Source: JBBQSF01 sp038214085
Lineage (GTDB): Bacteria > Bacteroidota > Bacteroidia > Bacteroidales > CG2-30-32-10
DNA: 15,587 nucleotides
NCBI GenBank assembly: GCA_038214085.1
Contig: JBBQSF010000070.1
Coordinates: 1-15,587, forward strand
Reading direction: 5' to 3'
The translations under genes and the position numbers were made by a program. Below, piece after piece: positions 1 to 8,942 of the stretch. Positions within the stretch are counted from its first letter, which is position 1, and the number at the start of each line of letters is the position of its first letter. Below the pieces are notes generated by a model. That model worked only from the letters and a program-made list of their open reading frames with translations, was not told the origin of the DNA and ran no database searches.

Positions 1-644
1 CTTTTCATAATTGTTCTCAGGAGTATCCTGTTTTCTATTTGTTTCTTTGTTAATTTTCCTTCGGCTAAAAATTTAGTTTCAAAAATTGGATACGCAAGTT
101 TTTCAGGTGAGTCATAAACTGTACCCATATCCAGAAGAACATTTTTATCATCAACAATACTTATGTCTACTGCACATCCATAATTATGCAATGAACCTAC
201 AGCAGGATTTGCAATAAAATTTGCTCTTTGAGAAAGTGGTATTTTCACTGAATCCCAGAACAATTGCTGAATTGAGCGGGGCCTGGCTGCGTCGAATATA
301 ATCAGGCTATAGTTTGCATTTTTTTCTTTTAATATTTTATTTGCTTTTACTATTTTCATGGCAACTTCTTTTTGAAAATAAGCTTTATCAAAATCTCCAT
401 AAACGTCAAATCCCATAAAATTACTATCGGTTGAATAAACCATTTTCACACTAATGGAAGAATCAAAATCCAAAATATCTACCAATCCGTTATTGATACA
501 ACTTTGTTCAATTGCTGTGATATGCAATCGTTTTCCGGAGGTTCTTTGTTTCGCTTTTGTGCATGATTCAGACTTGTCAGAAGCATTAATTCCACAACAC
601 GAATAGAAACCAACGATTAAAATAAACAAGAGATATCGTATCAC
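1..644 (-). CDS. VanX-type D-alanyl-D-alanine dipeptidase (peptidase M15D), 3' end outside window
   Basis: The 214 visible residues look like a zinc D-Ala-D-Ala dipeptidase of the VanX/DdpX family, which splits the D-Ala-D-Ala dipeptide. Seen: an FDAARP motif (Arg121), matching the family's substrate-binding DAYRP, and SLHNYGCAVD (residues 151-160), matching SxHxxGxAxD with zinc ligands His153 and Asp160. The ExxH motif holding the catalytic Glu and third ligand should come after residue 214 and lies beyond the window. The N-terminus is hydrophobic with Cys16 and Cys17 after FYS, so a lipoprotein or exported form is likely. The start is GTG at 644, which overlaps the TGA of the upstream OmpA-like gene by 4 nt (GTGA), suggesting translational coupling. 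The gene closes the visible T9SS adhesin operon. No vanH or vanA ligase lies nearby, so glycopeptide resistance is not implied; peptidoglycan peptide turnover is the likelier role. The family call is firm, the physiological role is inferred. Confidence 0.85.
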   Translation of the reverse strand, partial: MIRYLLFILIVGFYSCCGINASDKSESCTKAKQRTSGKRLHITAIEQSCINNGLVDILDFDSSISVKMVYSTDSNFMGFDVYGDFDKAYFQKEVAMKIVKANKILKEKNANYSLIIFDAARPRSIQQLFWDSVKIPLSQRANFIANPAVGSLHNYGCAVDISIVDDKNVLLDMGTVYDSPEKLAYPIFETKFLAEGKLTKKQIENRILLRTIMK

Positions 645-3010
645 TTTTTACCAGGTTTTTTAGGTATATTTTTCTTCGGCTGTGAATCTTCCTTTTTAAT
701 AACAGGAGCAAGAAGAACTTCGGCAGTAATGTAAAGTTCAATTTTTGGATTTACCGAATTGGTGTAAACCGTAATGGTTTCATTTTTCGTTCCCAGCTCG
801 TCTTTGGTATCTAGTAAAACATTTATTTGTCCGGATGCTCCGGGAAGAATTGCATTTACGGGAAAATCACTCACCACACATCCGCAACTTGTTTCTGCAC
901 CTGTAATTATAAGATCAGAATTGCCAGTGTTCTGAAAAGTAAAACTGGCAACTTTTTTAGTTCCAGAATTTATATTTCCGAAATTATGAACCGTTTGTAA
1001 AAATTTAATATCCGGCTTTTTAATTTTCTTTTCAAGTGTATCTAACGATTCATACATAATAATCTGAATTTTGCGCTCTAATGCCGCTCCACGACTGTAT
1101 ATGGAGTTGCGCTGATCGTTCGGATTATCGCTTACAAAAGCATTGGCCATGGATTCGCCCACAGGATCTTCATAGATATTCAATTTACCGCCGTCGGCAG
1201 AAGTACCATTGAGATAAGGTTTAAAAATGCCATAGTTGTATTCCGCAAAATAATTTTTCAAACTACTGATTCGCCTTTTGGCAAGGTTTACATTATATGC
1301 TGTTGTATTAAGCGGACTGCAATAACCCTTTACTGTAATATTTACTTCCCTTCCTTTTTGCAAGTCTTTTAAAAGCCATACAGAAACCTGCTCCAGTTTA
1401 ATAAATCCATTGGAAACATAATTGTTAAAAAACTCCTCAATATCTTGTTCGGCTTTCATGGATGAATTGCCCACCAATCCTTTTGCATATTCACCTTTAT
1501 AAATATCCTTCATCTGAATGTAATCAGCAAGCGTGGTCTTATAATTCAACTTGGTAACTGTGTCCCATGATGCCGGACTGGGTATGTCATTATGAAAATA
1601 CAACGTCAATGGCAACAAATCCTTGATTGATTGTTCATAATTCACAGTATCTTTCAACACAACAAGAGAATCCTTTTTCACAATAATATTTTTTTTCTTT
1701 TGCCATTCGTACGAATAAATGTCATTACAACAGGTTTCGCCTTTGATATAATATGATCCCGGACGGTTAGAAGTAAAATAGCCATCGGAATCGTTTTCAT
1801 TTACTGTAAAATAAATGTCGTTATAGCTTGTATTTAGAGGGAATCCGATGTTCTCAGGAAAAGTCCATTCATTTAATGCACCTTCTGATTTAAAAACATC
1901 ATAACCACCAAGCCCCTTGTGCCAGTCGGAGCTAAAGAAAAGTGCATTTGTTTTATTGTCGTAAAAAGGAGCGATCTCATCGCCTTCGGTATTTATGAAA
2001 CTCCCGAGGTTTACAGGATCGCCTAATTTTCCATTTTTTATCATGGAATACCAGATGTCATTTTTACCAAATCCACCTGGTCGGTTAGAAGTAAAATACA
2101 AAACTTCAATTCCAAGGCTGTCAATTTTCGATATAGTTGGTTGAGTGGATGAATATCCTGAAGGGTTGATTTTATCATTTAATTTAACAGGATTTTGCCA
2201 TTTGCCATTCAAGAATTCAATCATATAAATGCTACATTCAATTTCTGCGTATTTTGAAGGTGAGCAGCGGGAAAAATAGATTTTTTTATGCTCCTTTGTA
2301 AAAGCAGTATTGGCATTATTTGTTTCCTTGCCGTTGATTTTGCTTTTCCATTCTTTCGCTAAAGCCCAGCCCGCTATAGAATTTTTCGAAATAAATACCT
2401 TTGACAAATAAACATTTGGAAGCAAGAATTCATTTTCTTCAGACATATATGGCCTTAATGTTGAAAAAACTAGAGCAGTATCACCCAGTTGAAATGCAGC
2501 AAATTCAGAATAAGGTGTGTTGATATTTTCGCCTAAATGCTCTATTAAAACAGCTACGGTATCCTTAACAAACTTTTTGGCAAACTCGCAGGATTCAATT
2601 TCATGCTTTGCTTTTCGTGAGTAAAAATCATTGTCTTTTGAATGTTTTTCGGAATACAAAAAAAATGAATTTCTGGCATCGGTATATTTCGCATTGCTTT
2701 TCTGCATCCAGCCCATCCAGAACAATGCAAGAGGGTAATCACTATTTTTAGCTGATTCATGAACTTTTGAATACCATTTTTCGGCCTGAATGTAATCATT
2801 AAAAAGTCTGCACGATTCTGCATATTTATATGCCAATGACATATTTGAGCTGTCCTGTAAGATCAGTTGCCCGAAATATAAGGAAGCGCTGTAATAATCG
2901 CCATCAGCAAATGCTGCATCACCAAAACGTAATGATTCTTCAGCTGTTTGAGCTAATATTACTGAATTAACAGCAAATACAATAAAAAATAAACATATTA
3001 TTCGTTTCAT
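641..3010 (-). CDS. OmpA-family outer-membrane/periplasmic protein with TPR-like, PD40, OmpA-like and DUF1573 domains
   Basis: A 789-residue exported protein of the type that accompanies PorP/SprF genes in Bacteroidota (PorE-like layout). In order: signal peptide 1-20, cut after ILA; a TPR-like helical region about 23-125; PD40 beta-propeller repeats about 240-435, with TSNRPGG, FFSSDW and TSNRPGS cores; a linker; an OmpA-like domain about 555-655; a DUF1573 domain about 669-763 with a CGC motif; and a Lys/Pro-rich tail. The OmpA-like domain normally holds peptidoglycan, but here Ser565 replaces the diaminopimelate-binding Asp while the matching Arg580 is kept. I chose ATG 3010 because MKRIICLFF starts a good signal peptide; the frame can extend to a TTG at 3031, but that start lies inside the preceding porP-like gene. 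It begins 5 nt after that gene's stop and overlaps the dipeptidase start by 4 nt. It probably tethers the outer-membrane machinery to the periplasm. The exact partner is inferred. Confidence 0.85.
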   Translation of the reverse strand: MKRIICLFFIVFAVNSVILAQTAEESLRFGDAAFADGDYYSASLYFGQLILQDSSNMSLAYKYAESCRLFNDYIQAEKWYSKVHESAKNSDYPLALFWMGWMQKSNAKYTDARNSFFLYSEKHSKDNDFYSRKAKHEIESCEFAKKFVKDTVAVLIEHLGENINTPYSEFAAFQLGDTALVFSTLRPYMSEENEFLLPNVYLSKVFISKNSIAGWALAKEWKSKINGKETNNANTAFTKEHKKIYFSRCSPSKYAEIECSIYMIEFLNGKWQNPVKLNDKINPSGYSSTQPTISKIDSLGIEVLYFTSNRPGGFGKNDIWYSMIKNGKLGDPVNLGSFINTEGDEIAPFYDNKTNALFFSSDWHKGLGGYDVFKSEGALNEWTFPENIGFPLNTSYNDIYFTVNENDSDGYFTSNRPGSYYIKGETCCNDIYSYEWQKKKNIIVKKDSLVVLKDTVNYEQSIKDLLPLTLYFHNDIPSPASWDTVTKLNYKTTLADYIQMKDIYKGEYAKGLVGNSSMKAEQDIEEFFNNYVSNGFIKLEQVSVWLLKDLQKGREVNITVKGYCSPLNTTAYNVNLAKRRISSLKNYFAEYNYGIFKPYLNGTSADGGKLNIYEDPVGESMANAFVSDNPNDQRNSIYSRGAALERKIQIIMYESLDTLEKKIKKPDIKFLQTVHNFGNINSGTKKVASFTFQNTGNSDLIITGAETSCGCVVSDFPVNAILPGASGQINVLLDTKDELGTKNETITVYTNSVNPKIELYITAEVLLAPVIKKEDSQPKKNIPKKPGKK

Positions 3011-3015
3011 TCCAT

Positions 3016-4038
3016 TTAAAAAATTGGGCAAGGAATCTTTTTTACATAATATTGTTGGTTCTTATTTATGATATAAATTATCGACAATTCAAATCCTCCG
3101 CGTGCCTGGCTTGCAGGAGTAAGATTTGAAATATTAATATCGTAACTCAAACCAAGACTCCAGGTTTTATAATCAAGCCCTGTAACAAAATTCAAGGCAT
3201 CACCAACTCGGAAATACGTTCCGAATGAAACAGCCAAATAATTTTCAATTGCTGAAGTTTTTACATATTTTACAATTGATCCGATATTCACCTCAAAATA
3301 AGTCCCCTGTTTCATAATCAAAAGAGATGGAATTACCATGGTTCTCCTATACACATCAGCCTTGGATGTGGCATGAAAGACAATTTTACGATCAAGTCGG
3401 ATATTTTCATCTCCAAAAAGTGACTGCCTTGGTGTATTAATATGAAATACGGACAGACCAGCATTAAAATCCATTTTATTTTTATACATCAAATGCCAAT
3501 AAGCACCTGCTGAAAGATCAAAAAAAACAAAATTAGATGTTGCAAATGATTCGTTATTGCTGAGTTGTGGGTCATAAAAACTTCCGTTGAACTGGTTGTC
3601 GAAAATAAGACTGGCATAATCAATTGTTCTTTGTGCAGCACCAGCCTGTATTCCAAAGGAAACAAACTGATTATTGATTCTGTTAATTGAACGGATATAT
3701 GAAAAAGAGAGATTTGCCTGAGTAGTCCCAAACTTTGAATCGCCAGCCTGATCGCGGTTTACAACAAATCCACCACCGAATAAATCATGCTTAAGATACC
3801 TCTTAATGATAGGCATATCCATGGATGCTGAAACCGAACGAAAAGGCACGGATACTGATCGCCATTGGTTTTTATTTGAAAGTGTGAAGCGGTGGGTTCC
3901 GCTAAAAAATCCGCTCAGTGCAGGATTGAGTGTTAATGGACTCGAATTAAACTGTGAGAAATGCATATCCTGAGCAACCGAAATCAAGGAGCTCAGAAAC
4001 AAAAAAACGAAGCAGAATATTTTTATACCTCTAGTCAT
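3016..4038 (-). CDS. PorP/SprF family type IX secretion system membrane protein
   Basis: A 340-residue outer-membrane beta-barrel protein of the PorP/SprF family. Seen: a signal peptide about 1-22 ending in SVAQ, then the family hallmark at the mature N-terminus (DMHFSQFNSSPLTLNPALSG), followed by NQWRSVSVPFRS and alternating barrel strands to the C-terminus. In Flavobacterium johnsoniae, SprF is needed for export of the adhesin SprB encoded next to it, and related proteins pair with other cargo that carries a type B (CHU_C) sorting domain. The adhesin gene here ends one base before this ATG (stop at 4040-4042, start at 4038), so this protein is the predicted partner of that adhesin. The OmpA-PD40 gene follows after 5 nt. 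It is not necessarily the core T9SS PorP, because these genomes carry many paralogues; no symbol is given for that reason. Confidence 0.93.
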   Translation of the reverse strand: MTRGIKIFCFVFLFLSSLISVAQDMHFSQFNSSPLTLNPALSGFFSGTHRFTLSNKNQWRSVSVPFRSVSASMDMPIIKRYLKHDLFGGGFVVNRDQAGDSKFGTTQANLSFSYIRSINRINNQFVSFGIQAGAAQRTIDYASLIFDNQFNGSFYDPQLSNNESFATSNFVFFDLSAGAYWHLMYKNKMDFNAGLSVFHINTPRQSLFGDENIRLDRKIVFHATSKADVYRRTMVIPSLLIMKQGTYFEVNIGSIVKYVKTSAIENYLAVSFGTYFRVGDALNFVTGLDYKTWSLGLSYDINISNLTPASQARGGFELSIIYIINKNQQYYVKKIPCPIF

Positions 4039-4039
4039 T

Positions 4040-7000
4040 CTATCGTATTAATGTAACATTTCCTTTTTTTACAAACTCCATATCATTGATACATGTGGCC
4101 TTTAAATAATAATCGTAAACAGCAGGGTCGCAAGAACGCCCACGAAAGGTACCATCCCATGCTTTACCCATATCGTATGTTTCGAATACTTTTTCGCCCC
4201 AGCGATCATAAACCACAAAATATACATCTTTAACTACATTACTTCGAACCAGCAATACATCATTATTGCCATCGTTATTAGGAGAAAATGCATTGGGAAC
4301 AAAAACCTGTGATTCATTACAAAAAACATCAATTACATAAACAATAACACTGTCGGTATATTCACATCCGTAGGCATCTTGAATTGTAACATAATACGTT
4401 GTGGTAGTAATTGGTGACGCAGTTGTATTTGCTGAAGCTGGATTCGAGAGTCCGGTTGCAGGATACCATGAATAAGTATTTCCGGGAATCAAAGTAGTGT
4501 GAATTCCTGTGCTTTGAGAACTGTAAATTACAGTATCATCGGCATAAGAATAAATATTCGGAGGAAAAGTTGTTGAATCATGAACCATAACTGTATCAAT
4601 GGTAGTGCATCCTTGATTATCGGTTATAGTAACGTAATAAATTCCGGCGCATAAATAATTTGCAGGATTCACTGAAGTATTATTGCTCCACAAATAATGA
4701 TATGGGTTTGTTCCTCCAATTGGAAAAGCAGTAGCCGAACTGTTGCATACTTCAACACAGGGAACATTTGTTGCAGAAATTGAATTTATTAGAGGCGTAG
4801 GCTGCGAAATAATTACAGAATCATTTTTTTCACAATCATGATCGTCCGTTATTGTTACATAGTGAACTCCTGCTGATAAACCAGTTGCAACAGAAGAATC
4901 CTGACCATTATCCCAACTGTATAAATAAGGCGGAGTTCCACCAGAAGCAATGATTTCAGCCTGACCATTTGAGAAACCATAACACGAAGGCATTACCAAT
5001 GTACCTTGCATGCTCATTAGCTGAATGGGGTTTTCTACAGTAAAATAAATATTTCTCAGGCAACCTTCTTTTTCATGAATAAGTACATTATGTATTCCGG
5101 CACAATAGCCATCAGCAATGTTGTTTGTATCGCCATTGCTCCAATAATATGCATACGGAAGCTGTCCTCCGGTTGCACTTGCATATACAAAAGCATTGCA
5201 ATCGCCAAAACATAAGGGCGGTATAATGCTATCAATCAATGCATCAAATGATGAAGTATCTGTAACCACAGCAACAGATTGAGTTGTGCACCCATTTGAA
5301 TCGGTTACGATCACCTGAAAATTTCCAGCACATAAACTGTCTGCTGTTTGAACAGTATCACCAGAAATCCAATGATAATGATAAGGCAATGTACCTCCAA
5401 CTGGAAAAGCGGTTGCTGAGCCATCGCAAACGCTGTCGCATTCCACTCCAACAGTTGTAAAATTCTGAACCAACAACTGTGGTGGCTCTGATATAACAAA
5501 AGTAAGCACTTTGCTGCATGGAACACCATCTGTAACAGTAACATAATATGTTCCGGGATATAGATTATTTATACTATTTGAAGAATTACCATTGCTCCAG
5601 TTATATATATACGAACCGATACCTCCGGTTGGACTTACCGAAGCACTTCCATTGTGTAACCCAAAACAGCTAACATTATGAACCAACAAATGTGGTGCAA
5701 TTGCAGAGACAAATACAACAATTGTATCTTTTTTCTGGCAACCAGAAGCATCAGTGGCTGTAACTATAAATTGAGTAGTTACAGAAGGATTAACTGTAGG
5801 AGTTGACGTATTAGCGCCACTTACAATTGAAGACAAAGGCGTCCATGAATAAGTAACTGGATTAACAGGATTCAGATTTGTAACACTAAGTACTGTTGAA
5901 CTTCCTGCGCATATTGTCTGGTTATTTCCTGCATTTATTGAAACAAGCGAAACATTGATTCTAACACTATCTAATTGTGAGCAAGACTGATTTGAAGCAT
6001 AAACGTAATAGGTGGTGCTGGTTGTAACATTAATCGTAACAGAACTATTTGTCAATGGGTGGTTCAAAGTATCTGTCAAATTTGGAGACGTTGACCAGAC
6101 GAAAGTATTTGCACCCCCCGATGCTGTGGCATGCAAGGTAACCAATCCCGAACAGATAGTGGTGTCATTTCCAGCATTTACATTTAAAACAACCACCAGA
6201 ACTTTCTGAAGGATAGTATCCGTGCAAACGCCATTTGACACGAGCAACAAATAATTTGTGGTAATGTTGGGTGAAGCTATTGGATTAGAAATAGTGCTGC
6301 TGCTTAAATTAGTTGATGGTATCCAGTTGTAGGTTATATTTGTTCCCGGGAGTTGAGGCATTCCAATCTGGATAAAATCACCCTGACAAATTAATTTATC
6401 AGGCAAGGTATCGTTTTCACCTACAAGAATAACAACACTTTTGGTTATGGTATCAGCACCGTTACAAGTCCCGTTATCAGTAACTATCAGCGAAACATAA
6501 TAGATACCTGAATGAGTGTATAAATGGCTGGGGTTAATCTGGCTTGATGTTCCGCCATCGCCGAAATTCCAAAAATAAGTAACACCCGATGTACTTGTAG
6601 AATGTGATGTATTCTGAAAGTTTGCATTGTAAGGAGCACAACCTACAGGAGGAGCAATAAAATCAGCAATTGTTATTGGAAGCAAAAAATCAAATTTTAT
6701 AACACCGTTATTGCAATTGGAACTGTTATTGGTGTTCGACCAGGCTCCAGGAGTAGTTGGAAAATCATCAATTCCGCCACATCCGGCGCAAACCGACTGG
6801 TAAATTTTCCCGGATTTATCAAAACGGCTGGTGCCGCCATCCACATGCTCATAACTCGAACCACCAAAGAAAGAGCCATAAACCAATGCAGAAGCATCGT
6901 CCTTTAATACCATAAAATAATAATCGCTGTTGTCGGTTGTGCTTTGAAAAGCATTTGGTGTAATAGGCATTCCAGTTGTACCACCAAAACCATTCACACT

Positions 7001-8926
7001 CCCACCCCATCCTGATAAATAAATATTATTGCACAGATCTACAAGAAATGCTGTTGGCGAAATATTGGGAACCCCTGAGCCTGTTCCAAAAGCAGTTGAC
7101 CATACTTTAGAAGTAAGGTTGGGATTAAATTTACTGATAAACTGACCACTGTTTGGCATATTCCACAATGCATTGTAAATATATGTATTTCCCGGAGCAG
7201 TGGTTTGGCCAAACACATGAACATTATTTTTTTTATCTAGTTCAATTAAATAAATCTGGTCATAGCCCGAAGATCCGTAATAAGTCGATCTTAAAATTGC
7301 ATTTCCATTTGTGTTAATTTTAGTAACAAATCCGTCGCATGAGCCACCGAGGTTTGATGGCTGAATTACTCCAGGAGTAACAGGAAAATTTGTAGAGGTG
7401 GTTCCTCCACAAACATAAATATTGTTTGAAGTATCAATAGCAATAGCATAAATTGCGTCGTTACCGCTACCACCCAAATACGAGGACCAGATTAAGTTTT
7501 GGAGATTATTATCGAGTTTAACGATGCAACCATCCTGTGTTCCGCCACCAATAGTGGTTTGAAATGCGCCGGAAGTAACAGGAAAATCAGAAGATTGTGT
7601 ACTAGAAACCACATAACAATTATCATTTGCGTCAAGTAACACTTCGCCACGCACATCATCAGCGTAATTATATTTTAAGGGCGGCGTAGTATTTAAACCG
7701 TCGTTTCCTGATCCTCCAAAATAAGTTGACGCCAGCAAAGCTGTTCCATCAGCCTTAAAGCGAGAAATATACATATCGGAACCATTGGTATAATTCAGAA
7801 CATAAGTTAAAGTGTAAGCAGTGCCACCATTAAATGTGATGTCGTAAGCTCCGGGAGTTACTGGAAAGTTAGAAGATCCCGTGGTTCCAAAGACAAACAA
7901 TTCGTTGTTGCTGTTCACAAAAATACTATGGGGAACTTCAGGTCCGTTGCCACCAAAATAGGTACTGTATTTCAGAAAAGAACCAGTGGTATCATATTTT
8001 GTAATGGCTATATCACAATTGCCTCCGTTATATGTAGTCTGAAAAGCCCCAACAGTTGTAGGATAACCTATTGCAAAAACATTTCCGGCAGCATAAACAA
8101 AACCTTTATAATCATAAGTGGCCGTATAGCCCCAGTTATCTGCAGTTGAGCCAGAATAAGTCGAAAAAATAAGCACAGGGTCTATTACTAAATCGTAACT
8201 TTTATTATAAGAATCGGGGAAATTGAAACCAACAACGTTATCCTTTAAAATGTAATTGCATTTTACATGCAAAGTATCGCCATCAATTAATTGATAAGCA
8301 AAAGGTTTAAGCTCTGTAACTTTATTAACAGAAGTTTCGATAAGAAGATTTTTATTTTTTATTTTAATTTTTTCAACTCCAGAATATTTAATCTGGATTA
8401 TTTCAGGATTGCTTCCTGAATGAACAAAGTAATCGGTTTTCAGATGATAGTCCGATTGATACATTTGCATATCAATGCCAGGATAAAGACCTGAATATTT
8501 AACTTTTTGATAGTTATGCACTCCCGAACTCCAACGCGACTGATCATTTCCGAGATAATAATTGTAATACTCAGGTGATTGACCTTCTGCCTCTGTAAGC
8601 ACTTCAGGCGAAGCATTGAGATAAATTAATTTATACGCATGATATCCAACAAGATTTTCAACTTTAGCTTTTTGTAATGAATCAAATTTATATGACAATA
8701 GTTTATGAACTTTTTCAACATCTTCAAACACAAATGTGAAAACATTTTTTTCAAGAAAAACCACTCCACCACCTATGTCAGCACGATACAAAATATTATC
8801 GTTCCATTGTTTTTTGTTTTCGGTAAAATTTATATTTCCCGAGCTATGGGAATGTTGCGCCAAAACAGGTACAACTATTAAAACGAAGAATAATCCCGCA
8901 ATTATTTTATGAAAATTTCTACGCAT
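4040..8926 (-). CDS. Giant T9SS-exported surface adhesin: SBBP propeller, PKD, SprB repeats, CHU_C sorting domain
   Basis: A 1628-residue cell-surface protein. In order: signal peptide about 1-24 ending in VLAQ; a DUF7948-like domain about 30-250 (FTENKKQW, ADIGGGVVFLEKN); an SBBP beta-propeller 254-745 with repeated FPVTPGAFQ-type motifs; a PKD domain about 750-835 (WNFGDGG); three Ig-like repeats about 840-1075, two starting NAGN(D/N)xTIC; five SprB repeats about 1080-1451; one more Ig-like module about 1455-1531; and a C-terminal CHU_C (gliding motility-associated, type B sorting) domain with VPNAFSPNNDGNND, ending KKGNVTLIR. This end directs T9SS export and surface attachment. The layout resembles SprB-like adhesins, but the protein is far smaller than F. 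johnsoniae SprB. I chose ATG 8926 over the TTG just before it. It is the first gene of the operon, followed directly by its probable PorP/SprF partner. A role in adhesion or gliding is inferred; no ligand can be named. Confidence 0.93.
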   Translation of the reverse strand: MRRNFHKIIAGLFFVLIVVPVLAQHSHSSGNINFTENKKQWNDNILYRADIGGGVVFLEKNVFTFVFEDVEKVHKLLSYKFDSLQKAKVENLVGYHAYKLIYLNASPEVLTEAEGQSPEYYNYYLGNDQSRWSSGVHNYQKVKYSGLYPGIDMQMYQSDYHLKTDYFVHSGSNPEIIQIKYSGVEKIKIKNKNLLIETSVNKVTELKPFAYQLIDGDTLHVKCNYILKDNVVGFNFPDSYNKSYDLVIDPVLIFSTYSGSTADNWGYTATYDYKGFVYAAGNVFAIGYPTTVGAFQTTYNGGNCDIAITKYDTTGSFLKYSTYFGGNGPEVPHSIFVNSNNELFVFGTTGSSNFPVTPGAYDITFNGGTAYTLTYVLNYTNGSDMYISRFKADGTALLASTYFGGSGNDGLNTTPPLKYNYADDVRGEVLLDANDNCYVVSSTQSSDFPVTSGAFQTTIGGGTQDGCIVKLDNNLQNLIWSSYLGGSGNDAIYAIAIDTSNNIYVCGGTTSTNFPVTPGVIQPSNLGGSCDGFVTKINTNGNAILRSTYYGSSGYDQIYLIELDKKNNVHVFGQTTAPGNTYIYNALWNMPNSGQFISKFNPNLTSKVWSTAFGTGSGVPNISPTAFLVDLCNNIYLSGWGGSVNGFGGTTGMPITPNAFQSTTDNSDYYFMVLKDDASALVYGSFFGGSSYEHVDGGTSRFDKSGKIYQSVCAGCGGIDDFPTTPGAWSNTNNSSNCNNGVIKFDFLLPITIADFIAPPVGCAPYNANFQNTSHSTSTSGVTYFWNFGDGGTSSQINPSHLYTHSGIYYVSLIVTDNGTCNGADTITKSVVILVGENDTLPDKLICQGDFIQIGMPQLPGTNITYNWIPSTNLSSSTISNPIASPNITTNYLLLVSNGVCTDTILQKVLVVVLNVNAGNDTTICSGLVTLHATASGGANTFVWSTSPNLTDTLNHPLTNSSVTINVTTSTTYYVYASNQSCSQLDSVRINVSLVSINAGNNQTICAGSSTVLSVTNLNPVNPVTYSWTPLSSIVSGANTSTPTVNPSVTTQFIVTATDASGCQKKDTIVVFVSAIAPHLLVHNVSCFGLHNGSASVSPTGGIGSYIYNWSNGNSSNSINNLYPGTYYVTVTDGVPCSKVLTFVISEPPQLLVQNFTTVGVECDSVCDGSATAFPVGGTLPYHYHWISGDTVQTADSLCAGNFQVIVTDSNGCTTQSVAVVTDTSSFDALIDSIIPPLCFGDCNAFVYASATGGQLPYAYYWSNGDTNNIADGYCAGIHNVLIHEKEGCLRNIYFTVENPIQLMSMQGTLVMPSCYGFSNGQAEIIASGGTPPYLYSWDNGQDSSVATGLSAGVHYVTITDDHDCEKNDSVIISQPTPLINSISATNVPCVEVCNSSATAFPIGGTNPYHYLWSNNTSVNPANYLCAGIYYVTITDNQGCTTIDTVMVHDSTTFPPNIYSYADDTVIYSSQSTGIHTTLIPGNTYSWYPATGLSNPASANTTASPITTTTYYVTIQDAYGCEYTDSVIVYVIDVFCNESQVFVPNAFSPNNDGNNDVLLVRSNVVKDVYFVVYDRWGEKVFETYDMGKAWDGTFRGRSCDPAVYDYYLKATCINDMEFVKKGNVTLIR
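4574..5689 (-). repeat. Five tandem SprB repeats (protein-level) in the adhesin
   Basis: Five units of about 62-70 residues lie at approximately 5480-5689, 5252-5467, 5030-5242, 4799-5014 and 4574-4786. Each has an initial Cys, a GG-x(2)-PY-YxW core (GGIGSYIYNW in the first), a (C/S/P)AG or YPG turn and a closing TD/GC segment. Units 2 and 5 are most alike (SATAFPVGGTLPYHYHW and SATAFPIGGTNPYHYLW), which points to duplication within the array. Units 2, 3 and 5 carry four Cys, units 1 and 4 only two. Confidence 0.85.
6692..8167 (-). repeat. Seven SBBP-type propeller blades (protein-level tandem repeat) in the adhesin
   Basis: Residues 254-745 divide into seven units, each opening with a (W/F/Y)ST-YFGG-like strand and most carrying a (F/M)P(V/I/T)T-GAFQ-like motif (residues about 288, 354, 448, 514, 653 and 722). 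The unit near residues 547-608 has lost that motif but keeps the opening STYYG strand and the spacing. Units are 60-80 residues long; the second and third carry short insertions. Seven units match the blade number of many closed propellers. Confidence 0.7.
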
Positions 8927-8942
8927 CAACAGAATGTTTATA

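Noticed and set aside
1..644. Vancomycin resistance locus
   Set aside because: Only a VanX-like dipeptidase is present; no VanH, D-Ala-D-Lac ligase or VanRS genes are seen, and such dipeptidases are common without resistance.
3011..3031. Longer OmpA-PD40 start at TTG 3031 (MPNFLNG extension)
   Set aside because: The codon is TTG, the extension overlaps the preceding gene, and the signal peptide begins properly at ATG 3010.
4574..5689. CRISPR-like or nucleotide tandem repeat
   Set aside because: The repeats are protein-level SprB modules of about 65 residues with diverged DNA; there are no short identical repeats with uniform spacers.
8927..8929. TTG start one codon before the adhesin ATG
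   Set aside because: The adjacent ATG at 8926 is the ordinary choice and gives the same signal peptide.
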